Source of the DNA: Chimonanthus salicifolius
Taxonomy: Eukaryota; Streptophyta; Magnoliopsida; Laurales; Calycanthaceae
DNA length: 64,000 nucleotides
NCBI GenBank assembly: GCA_013350335.1
Contig: CM023538.1
Coordinates: 57,084,769-57,148,768, forward strand
Reading direction: 5' to 3'
Shown: in pieces, positions 21,501 to 33,500 of the stretch
How positions within the stretch are numbered: position 1 is the first letter of the stretch
Layout of the letters: every line of letters begins with the position of its first letter
Notes under the pieces: generated by a model
Databases searched by the model: none
The model's input: only the letters and a program-made list of their open reading frames with translations
Told to the model about the DNA's origin: nothing
Translations under genes and position numbers: made by a program

Positions 21501-24500
21501 TCCTCTCCATAATGCAAAAAGTTCGACTTCAATAACTAAGCCCTTTGCGATTGGCCCTGCAAATTTGAGTACAATAGATCCAGTATCATTGCAAGGATTT
21601 TCTTGGACAAAATTGAAAGGATTCGGCATATTATTGCTTCCTTTCAGTTTAAGGTTGCTTGGGTTCCTCGATTGGCTAATTCGGAAGCAGATGAAATAGC
21701 TCGACAGGGGTAGTCTCTAGTCTCGGAAGTTGTAAATAAATTCTTGTAATTTTTTTGAGGATTTGTACTTTTTGTTTTGGTAGGATTCTTCTGGCCTAAG
21801 TTCTGGTCTTTCCTATATATTCTTTTATTTTAATGAAGTTAACTTTAAAAAAAAAAAAAACAGAGAACAATACACTTTAATTTTGCTGACATTCACCTAA
21901 GTTAATATTAAAAACATTCTGGGATACTATCACTATGTTAGAAGTTTGGCATATTAAAGAGAAGAAAAAAAATCTAATGAGTAACTTGATACAATTTTTT
22001 TTTTTTTTTTGTTTAAATCTCTTCTAGTTTTAAGGCAAGTTGTGCCTCAAACAGCTAAACATGCAACATCAAAGTAGTGTCAGTGCACCTTCCACAATTT
22101 TTTATTTTTTTTTAATGACGAAGCGGGGGAACCTCGAGCACAGCCCAACTAAACCCCCTCTTCGGGTGACGTCCCACACCCCTACAAGATAGCCACCGGG
22201 TTACGCCACGGGGACTCGAACTCGCACCATCCCGCTTCCTGAGACGAATTGTTACCAATTGAGCTACCTTCCACAATGTTAAGGACTCTTGTGGAGGAGT
22301 TCCTTTTATGGGAACAAAGGCAATGGTGTGGAATTTGATCCCAACAATGATACTTTTAGTCAATATTAAGAAAAAAAGGAATGAGAATATTTGATGAAAA
22401 GATGAGGGAGGTGTGGGAAGTGATAAAGGTTGCCAAGTGGAGGTTGGCAAGGTGTTTACTTTCTGCAAAGAGTTGAGGGTTATTTCATCTCAAATTTGTG
22501 CTCCTCTTGGGATGGATGCATGAGAGACCGTGAGTACCTGAGTAATGTTAAAGAAGTTTGACCTTTCAAAAAAAAATGTTAAAGAAGTTTTGGTCAAGAC
22601 TTCCGTTGGGTTATAATAAATTTATTCATAGCATTTGCATTTTTCCATTTGAGGAGAATTCTCAGGTTTTGGTGGTTGGATTCATTAAACACCTTTTCAG
22701 TGAAGTCCTTCGTGTGGAGCAACTGTTGTGACTCTGCCCCTTTGGTCGATCTTGCCATTTGGTCTTCCAAGCTCCCCCTCGGATTGTGAGCTTTTTCTGG
22801 ACTTGGGAAAATCCTTATGCAAGACAACTGTCATAAGATATGCAGAATCATGGTTAGTGCTTACCCTCTATGCGTTTGTGCCTCTAAAGATGTAGATCGC
22901 CTCCTTTTCCACTTCCTCTTTTCCTTGTCTGTTTGCAATTCCACCTTTAGTTTATTTCCAATGTCAGCTTTTGTTGTTGCCCTCTCTTATGCATGAATGT
23001 TCTTCAACGGGCCTTCGAGATTTTTAATCCTCTAGTAGTTGGCCCTTTTGCCACAATTTAGAGCCGTTGGTGGGAGCGTAACAATAGAATTTTTAGAAAT
23101 AATGAAAAGTCCCCTTTCGATGCCAATCAGAGAGTAAAGGCGAAGTGTGTTGTGTGGACATCTACTGTCAAAGAGTTCCAAGACGTCTCTATTTCACACA
23201 TCTTCAGAGCTTGGAGGGAGTGCATTGCATTCAATGGCTCTCTATTATAGTGCGTAGGGGTTGGGTTTTTCCTCTTTTTGATCTTTGTCATTTCTTTTGT
23301 ATGGGTTTCTAGATGTTCTGGTGTTAGGTGCTTTCCTCCTGTTTATCTATATCCATTCTCCTACCCTTAATGAGGTTACCATTTCAAATAAATAAATAAA
23401 TAAAATTAATGTGGATGATGCTGCTAGAGGAAAGCTTAAATTTGCAAGCATTGGAGATATATCACAAAATGGCAGGGGGATATTATCTTGTACATTTCAA
23501 AATTGGTGGGTTTAAAGGAATTAATGGCAGAGGGAGAGTTGGTTATGGTGGTATTATCCAAGATCACTCTGTATCGAATCTCTCATCTCCTTCACTGGCC
23601 CAATTCCTTTATGCTCTTCAAATGAAGGTGAACCTTGTTGGGCTTTGGAGGGGAGTTCAATAGCTGCAAAATGTAGTTACTCAATGATTTTCAAAAAAAA
23701 AAAAAAATGTAGTTACTCAATGGGCTAAAAGAAGCTTGTGCCCTTGGAAATTGTTGGATAGAGTGGAGAAATCAGGAAAACTATCAAGGAAGAAAAGTTT
23801 ATCATCTCTCATGTTCCAAGGTCTACTAATGCTCAGGCAGATGAGTTGGCTAGACAGTTCCTCTCGCTTCCTAAATGAGGTAATCTCTAGATAAGGGGGG
23901 TGAAAGGTCTGTATGTTAGTTAGTCTCAGTGTGGTCTATTTTGATGGTTTTTCAGCTTAGTCTAGGGTTGGCCCTGGTGTGTCTGTTGGTCTCTCTTGTG
24001 ATGGGTCTGGACTTGATTTTCCCTTTACTTTACTATTCTGCTTTCGAGGTTATTATGTAGTCTGGGTGCCTAGCTGATTGGCTAGTTCTGGGTTGTATTC
24101 TTTTCCCTATGCAATAAATGGTTATCTTTCAAAAAATAAAAAAGGTCCTTCTAATGAGGCAGGAGTCACTAGAAATTGGAAAGGCCCTAGATTATGGTGT
24201 AGACATGGATTCAGTAGATTAGTGATTGTGGGAGATTCCACTATTGCTATTAGTTGGATTAGTGGTAAGAAGAGGCCTCCTTGGAGACTGGTCCATGTGG
24301 TCAAAGAAATCAAGAAGGCATGCAGAGGGGACATTTTATTCACATTTTAGGTATTCGGCGAATTGAATTGCAAACAGTTTGGCAAAAGTTGGTTTCGGGA
24401 GACACAAGGCTTTAGGTGAACCTTTGTAATTAGATGTACGAGGGTCTGGATTTGCTGATACTGTTCATTACTTTAGTCATTTTACCCTTTTTATTTATAC

Positions 24501-27500
24501 ATTTGTCCTTTCCTTGTGTCCAAAGTATAGCTCTCCAATACTTTCTCCAGCTGTTTTCATTTTTCTTGTACCCTTAATTTTCTATATATACATACATACA
24601 TATATATAAGAAATTGCACACGAGTCATTCATGGAATACAAAAGAAAAAGGGAAACTCCCTCTAAGACAACTGTGGGTACGTAAGTCCTAAGCACTACTC
24701 TTTTTTTGGCCCTTAAAAGCAAAGTCATACAATTGCAGATGATTTCCTCCGTTGTCATCAAATGACGCTCCTCAACCTCCAACCTAACGATGTCTAGTAT
24801 GTCGTCGACTTCTAACAAGAAACTTGAACGATTACCACAACCTCCATTTTCAAGGTTCTAAAATCAATCTCATCTTCCCTTCCCACAAACTACACAATTA
24901 CCAAAGCTTCTTTTACACAAATATGTAAAGGGATCTCAAGACTTGAGCCCAATCTGACATTTCCACCAACCCAAGAATCCTTTTTTTGAGCGGTAACCAA
25001 AAGATTTCAAAAAAAAAGGAGGAAAAAAGTACAAATACAAAGCCAACTCAAGAATCCTTGACCATAGATCAATGCAAACTAGTGGATCTTGAATAGAATC
25101 CAAACCACCATTGCAAATGCCTTCAGCTGCAACTTTTGATACTGAAACACCTTCGTTTTTTATAAGGTTCTCCATATGCTTAGTTTCTTCTTATCACACA
25201 CTATCTATCTATCTACGCTACTTGGGCCCACATGGATTGGTAGGTTTATGAGCTCTTGGCTTCTACATGATGTCTATAAAATTTCATCTTGATTGAATAA
25301 GAGAAGTCATGTTTTTTTTAAGGACCTCAAATTTCACATTTATCCAATCGTAGAAATTAGCCGAGTTAGAGCAATGGGCTTTAAAAGTCAAAAAAGGTTT
25401 TCTTTCTATCTATCTATCTATATATATATATATATATATTGAATCTGACAAAAAAGTTTTCTTTCTATTGGCATGAACCATCGTAGAAACCTCTAATCCA
25501 AAGAATTCTCTATGAAAGTGAAATGCTCGATGCCCACCACATCACTTCCCTAACTTCTACCACTGTCAAAAGATTAAAAAAATAAAAATAAATAAGACAT
25601 TGTAGATCTTTTTAATTTTGTGAGAATTTTCAAAACAAAATATTTGAAATAAAAAATAGTGAAAAAAAACATTAAGCCACCAAGAATTATTCATTCAAAA
25701 AATTGCAAATGAGGACACATAAGCAACATTAAGCAAGTGCATGTGCATAAACATATGGCTTCACACATACAAAAGGATATTACAGTACACGTACTGTATG
25801 CAGTTCATGTAAATGATGCAAAGATATTCATGTCCACACATATACGGACATACGCAAACATCCTTATTTATCTAGCATTGGAAAAAAATCTTACATCATC
25901 AAAGAATATTCCTGCAATATTAGAAATTTACTTATTTTACAAATCAAATAATCAAAACACCAACAATATACATATTAGATGGATAAAATAAACTGCAAGG
26001 AAAGGCAGAAGTTAAGTTGGCCACTAAAATAAATTCCTTTCTTGCAATGTTAGAATTGAACTATTTAAGAAACTAAAAGCTTCCATACCCTAAATCATTG
26101 AGTGCTAAAGCAACGGCGCAAAAATTAGGCAATCCACTCCTCATAACCTGTGAAAGGAAACCCAACACTACATGCTCATGATGGACAATTATCCACATGC
26201 AAATAAGATGAGCATCTAAACTACATAACAAGATTGTACTATCGTTACAACATTCAAATTTCATTACAAATATCTCACAAGAAGTTTAAAAATCTCGCTA
26301 TTGACAACAGTGAAGAATGTTTAGCATATACAATTGATAAATGATAATGTTTTTTTTTTTTGAGCAGTAACTGGAAAAAATCATTAAAATAGGAAAGAAG
26401 ATACATAGAAATCATAAGAAGAGAAAATCATGGGTTCAGGAGATATGAACCTAAGGAAAAGAAAAGACAGTACAAAGTTACCCTCCCCATAATCACATGT
26501 GTCCAAAATAAAAAGTCATAATAACAAGAGAAGGTTTCCATCCCAAAAGCACTATCCCTATGAGTCATAGATAGTAAACGCCCTGGGTTGTTGAGTCCAC
26601 TCCCTTTTTGCAAAGAAGTCTGCAACACCGTTGGCCGATATGCCTTGATAAATGATATTGTTCACCAAGATGGGATATGTATGGACAAATATACAAATCA
26701 CTAGGTTGAATTGGCTCCAGTTTAAGACATCCACGGCCTTCCATATCTAACAAGGCAAAACTCAATAAAAGGTACAACAGAAGAGTCTTTCCTTTCCATG
26801 CCCAAATGCCAACAGGCTACATCCACTCCACCACTCAATTTCCTTGACACACAATTTTAACTTTAAACCCTCCTAAAACATCAACCACCGAAACAAACCT
26901 AACCGCCTCTACTAGATGTCCATATAAGATCTGCATTATGTTCTCAAACTCCTCACCCTCATGATCCCTAAAGACTCTCCTGAAAAGCACAAATAACACA
27001 ACATTACTTACCTATTACCTCATAATAGCTTTCTACAAAAGTTGTCCCATCCCAAGATCCCTCAAACAAACTCAAAAAAACTTCTATAAGTTTCATTACC
27101 CATCCATAACTCCTCCCAGAAAGGACACCTTGTCTCCTCCTACCATAAACCTCAACATATCCCTAAAAAACCTACCCACCTTACATTAACCCAATCCTAT
27201 CCTGTAAATAACTCTCACCACCTCAAAAGCCTCCTTTTCCACTTTTGCCCCCAAAGCCCAACCTCCCAACCTTTCCTCTCAATACCTAGCATCTAACATC
27301 TTCCTCCATAAAGAGTTCCTCTCCTAACCAAATCTCCACAACCACTTGCATAATAAGGCTTGGTTCCTCATCCAAAAACTAACTAGACCCAACTTGCCTT
27401 CTTCCTTTTATTTTATGACCTCTCATTTCACCAAGTGAACCTTTTTCTTATCTCCCAAACCTTCCCAAACAAAAGATTAGATTCAGCGCTACCATGGAAT

Positions 27501-30500
27501 TTGTTTCTTAACACATGGAATCATGCGGGCTCATAAACCATATCATTTGCCAAAATCCCATCTATACGGGGTCAACTTTTTGAGATCTACTTCACTATTT
27601 GAACCTATCAAAGGATATCATTTGAAATATTAGATCTACTTAGGTAAAAAAATTATTTTAAAAATTATTTTATTTATGTGATATAAGTAGTGTCTTTAAA
27701 CCTGAACCAAACCCTAAAAAAAACTCATGTGAGCTTCTTAAAGAACTCACGTGAGCACCCAAAGTTTTAATGTATTTTTTTAAAGTCTCAAAGGGTTCAA
27801 TGTTTTTTCACAATTTCATTCTTTCTATTATAAATATAAATAAATAAATAACTAAAATACATGGGAGGCATAAAATTCAACCCAATAAATGTCGTTATCT
27901 AGATTTGTTAAATGAAAAAAATCATTTTTAAGGTTTTTTGTTTGATGTAAATTTATGAAATGGTGATTCAAATAAAAAGTATTTATATTCTTATTTGCTG
28001 TTCATTTATAATTTTATAACAATATTATGAGATTGCAATAGATTATATAATGTAGAATATTGGTATTTGAGTAGGTTTATTTTTCTATTCAAATCTAGCT
28101 CGACACTCATTGAACTCTTCATAAATGATTGAATATAACAGTCTATCGGAGAGACCAAGGTTTAAATATATGATATAACAGTCTATCAGAGCGACCAAGG
28201 CTAAATTTTAGAGCATGATGTTTTTAAAAAAGCCACAAAAGCCAATCGACTTTCAGTCTATTTACCCATTATATATATGACTACATTTGGTGTATTTTTT
28301 TATTTTTTAAAAATTATTTTAAGGTGATTCATAAAAAAATAATGTTGGATTAAAGTTAGATATGGTAAGCCATGAGTATATCAAAATTTAAACCTAAAAT
28401 TCAATTTTCAGTCACTTGATTACTAGTAAAAGTCACATTTTATTTTAAAAAAAAAAATTATTTTTGCTTAAAATTTTATTTTAACACATCAATTAATAAT
28501 TTCATATTATTTATAATATAATATTCATGGCACGGGTTTGACCGGGTTTCACCATGGTTGAACCCAGTTGAACCTTATTTAACCCAACCTCCCATCGAGA
28601 TGGTTCGCTTCATGGGCCGGTTTTAAAAAATTGGATACAAGGCCACAAAATTGGATGGTGGAATCTAAAAAAAAAAATTAACTTGAAAAAGACCTTGAAA
28701 TTTGTGTCTAAATTTAGCCATCCATTTTTTCACCTAATATAAGATGAATAAAATGTTTATTTTAAATGATATGGTCTATGGGCTTCAGAAAATGCCATGT
28801 GTCAAATTATTAGGAAAACTGCCATGGCAACATTGAATCTGTTCTCCCCATAGAAAATACCTTTAAATCTTACCTAACCCATTCTCTACTCCCACTAGCA
28901 AAAAATATCTTTTAAATATGCTCACCAAAAAATATCTTCTAGATTCCTCCTAAAACTAGGATCCCAAACATGTGATATTTTTATTTTTGAACAATTTAAG
29001 TCATTGTGCTCTTGAAGATATCATGTCTCTCCTCAGAAAATAGTTAAGGGGTTCTGGAAGGGTCTACAAAGTTGTCCTCTAGAGGTTGTGCTGTTTTGCA
29101 ATTATTTAGGGTATATGGAAAGAAAGAAAGTCAATAATTTTTAAAGATAGAAGTAGGGGAATTTGAGGAAGCAGCAACAGATTCCATCCAAGCTTTCATG
29201 GCCTTTTGGATTTCCTCCCTTCTGGATTTTAAAGATATCACGGTCTCCAACGTTATCATGCATTGGTGGTTGGGAGGTAGCAAAATTCCAGCCAAGAGAC
29301 TGGTCATATAGAGTTTTGTTTCGCTGACAAATGAAAAGTTGAATTTCAATGGTATTTGTATCTCAGAACTGAGGAAGGCTGGTTCCAGGGGCCTCATTCA
29401 CAACAAAAGGGGAGAGTGCTTATCTTATACTGGCCCTATTCCTTTTTGCCATGCTAATCATGCCGAGCTCCATGCAATGTGGTGGAGAATCAAGGAATTG
29501 GCCAAATTGAGGGAGGGGGCGGCTATGTGGAAGGTGACTCTTTCTCAGTTATTCCATGGGCTTCCAGGTTTGTATGTCCTTGGATGTTTTTGGACAAAGT
29601 AAAGGAGATCAAACAGATAATTAGGAGAAAAAACGTGTTTTCATGTATTCCGAGATCAAACAATGATAGAGCGGGCAGTTTAGCGAAAGATAACGCCTTT
29701 CTATATCAGCTAGTAATCAGATAATCTTGTGCCCTTTCTTTCTACTTCTCTCTTTTGGGTGTTTGAATGTTGTTTCATAGCACCTGTTTTTTTGGTTTAG
29801 GTTTCTGTTGGATTGTGGGGTTCTTTCTCTCTGAGATGGATTGTATTCTTTCTTTCGTCTATAATAAAATTATCACCATTTCAAGAAGAAAATTACATGA
29901 AGTAATTAGGTAAACTTGCTAGTGCAACTTTAATTAGTGTAAACCTCTTCCCTATAGACAAATAATTCTTCTTCCAAAACACAAGTCGTTTCTCCATCTT
30001 TTCTATCTCCAAATTCTAAAACCTTTTTGATCTAGAATTTGTCCTTACCGGAAGACCTAAATGGAACATGGTGTGCATGTGATTGTGTGTAGCGTGTTGT
30101 ATGTTGTCCGCATGTGTGATGATATATTTGAGATGTACTTGTGTGCACCCGTTTGTGTATAATCTAGGGTAGGCAATTTGTGTATACAGGGTGAGGTAGA
30201 CCATATGATGGGCTGTAGGGTTACAATAATTACGTGACCTTTGAGACTAGGGTTTAGGGTTGTGCTAAATGGAAGGTAACTGTGTGCCTGTTGGTAGTGG
30301 ATATCGAGGTTGAGATCCACGTGTGGAGACACTTTGAGAGAGGTCACACAAGTTAGGCGTGAAGGGTCGTAATGTGTAGCCATGTGTGTTGTGTTGTTTT
30401 GTGTGACATGAGATGTGATGTTGAGATTGACTAGACTCGAGTGCAATTGAGATATGACTTAAGTGTAGGATCGTAGAGTCGTATCACATGTAGATGATTT

Positions 30501-33500
30501 ATTTGAGCGTGAGTTGCCTGCTAGTGTGATTGGTGAGAGGTGTGTTATTTCCTAGGATGAGACTGTGTTGGTGGTAATTAGGTGTCCACTAAGGCAGCAA
30601 CTCGGGTCAGGTTCCTTAAAACCCAACCCGACTCGAGTTGATATATATGGAACCCGACCCGACCTTACCTGAATTCTCAACCCGACCCGACCCGAATTAA
30701 TCCGAATTCTGACCCAACCTGATTCTGAACCCATTTTAGCCTAATTTTAGCCGGATCGGATCAGGTCGGGTTAACTTGTAACATCCTCAACCTGACCCGA
30801 CCCAACCCGCTGACCCGAAATTCTCGACCTGACCCGCATGATTTCTCGGTCGGGTCATGCGGGTCGGGCCAAAACCCGACCCGAGTTGCAGCCCTAGTGT
30901 CCATAGATGGAGAGTAGTTAGGTGTGTGGAGAATGACTACAAGAGGATGTTCATGTGGTGTGGGATGGGTAGTGTGAGGCATTCCATGTTCTACCATGCA
31001 ATGATTTATGATCTGGACGTTTGGAAACCTGGTTATTTTCCTACTGAGCTGATGATGTGGGCAAGTGAGACTCACTCCCTAACAATTTTACAGGTTATCT
31101 ATTGACGAGCGACTGAGCATACTCTTGAAGTTGGCAAAGTAGAGCTAAGTCTTGGAGGGTTTCTATTGGATGGATGACTACTTATTTATGACACCGAGTT
31201 AGAATATGTTTTATCGTTAAAGTTGTAATATGTGAATGTTGATATTTGTGTTTAAATCTTGAGGTTTGTGCTTGATTTGAAAGTTGCATTGGAAAAAAAA
31301 AAAATCTTAGTTCTCACACTTTGTTTCTCTTTGGAGGGGCAGAGTGTGACAGATCTGCTAAGGTGATACATCTAGCCCCGAAGCCAACTCCCTAACTTAC
31401 CTAACTAAAGTGATTAGTTTCAAAGGCAGGCGTCTTTGTCCCTAACCCACTTGAGTGCATTTGCAAAGTCCCACTCAATAATGAGTTGTCCCTTGCTCGC
31501 ACTGTTTTCCAGATGTTCAGAACTCTTCGTAATGCTAAGGATATCCGCGTCATTGGAGTCCCTAGTTCCCACCGTACTCATTGAAAACAATGGATGTAAT
31601 CCCCTCATGGTTCCAAAGCACCCTACTTATCCCTGCAGCCACTGGTTTCCCTCTTGCTACCCCGTCTACATTGGACTTCATTACATTATGTTACTGGAGG
31701 TATACATTGTTCTTTGGGCTTCACTTTCCTTCTATACCCATTCATACATCCCTCCCAAGATGATAAGAAATCCGTGAGGCTAAGACCACTATACTTTGTG
31801 CTAGAGAGAATCCACATACAAAGATTCCATTTTGCTATTTGGAAAAGTTCATTCATGTCCATTGATTTTCCTTCAAAGATTATGGAGTTTCTTTCTTCCC
31901 AAACGGTCCAAAGGATGACTGATGGTATAGTGTTCCAAGCAAGTTTAAACCTTAGAATTAGCTTGAGATAGACCATGATTCCAGAGATCCGGCACAGGTT
32001 TTGTCCAACACGCACATTTAAAAGATCTGCAAAATTAGTCCAAAGGCTCCGAGCCAATGGGCAGCCCATAAAGAGGTGATCTACATCCTCCTCCTCTATC
32101 TCACATATTGGACAATTGAGGTCCTCCTCCAAATTGATCAGCTCTCTCCTCTTGAGTTCCATTCTAGTTAAAACCCTCCCTTTTAGAACACGTCATACAA
32201 AAATTTGGACCCTAGCAATGGATGGTTCAGGATTCTTCAATGGATCGTTGTTGCGGGATCAATTCTACCAATGCCATGACCGAGAAATTACCAGAGGAAT
32301 CCCTAGTCCAGAGGAGTTCATCCTTATCAATTGGTGAAATAGGGAACTCCCTCGACTGACCTAAGAGATCACTCCTACTATCTTCTTTGAAAGATCGCAA
32401 CTCCCTTCTAAAGTCCAATTGCCAAGATACTTAGTTACCCTCAATTTTATAGCAGTCATGTACTAGCATTCTTTTATTCCTTGGATCATCTTCGAAAGAT
32501 CGCAACTCCCTTTTAAAGTCCAATTGCCAAGATACTTAGTTACCCTCAATTTTATAGCAGTCATGTACTAGCATTCTTTTATTCCTTGAGATCCTGTAGA
32601 GTCTTGGGGAAACTTCTTTTAATGGCCTCTCTCCTAACCAAAGATCTTTTCAGAACAAAGTTCTATCCCCTTCTCCGACCAAAAGTCTAGAATTGTCCTT
32701 GAAAAGATTTCCTACATCATCTTCACCTTGTCCTAACCTCCACCAAGATTTAATCATCCAAGATCCCTTCTTTTCCACGTTGTCACTTAGAAACTAGGCG
32801 CTAGTCTCCTCTAGAATGTATCTGGTTGCCAAGATTCGAACCAACAAGGCGTTGCGATCTCTCCCAAATCTCCATGCCCACTTGCACAATAGAGCTTGGT
32901 TCCTTAACTTTAGAGGGACTAATCCTAGCCCGCGCGCCGCCCCCCGCCCTTTGATTTAGATTTAATCATCTCTGCCCATGCAACCAAATGGACCTTCTTT
33001 TTTGTCTCTGTCTCCCCAATTAAAATTTCTAAAAAGCTGCTCAACTCTCCTCGCAACCCCTTATGCATTTCGAAAAGATACAAATAATATATTGGAAGGT
33101 TCATCAATACAAATTTGGCATCCATGTTGATTGTGCTATGATAAACCTAATCCCATAAGAATTGGTTTTTAAGTATTCTAGAATTTCACTATTGACATGT
33201 TCCATATAGTTAGTCACCCTTTCCAATAGTCCTTTGGTGGATAGGTATGTTGTTCACAGCCCTCCCCCCTCTGGATGTGAATCTACTGGATGTGAATCCA
33301 GGTATAATTTTGATAAAAGTGTCACAGCAGGAAGATCTGGTCTTGATTGGATTATTAGTTATCATTGTGAAAGTTCTCTCCTCTTATCCTACACAAATGG
33401 TTGTTTCTTTGTCCACTTCAAAAAATGGTTGTTTTTGTGAATGAAGCAGATATCTTCTTGATGCTTTTTGAGTGTCAAAGTAAGCAAAAATGGAGTTTCT

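Noticed and set aside
22190..22265. A tRNA gene on the minus strand
   Set aside because: Same reason: box spacing fits but arms do not pair well and TSDs bound a longer unit.
30590..30896. CpG island or minisatellite
   Set aside because: Inverted ends and an 8-bp TSD explain it better as a MITE.
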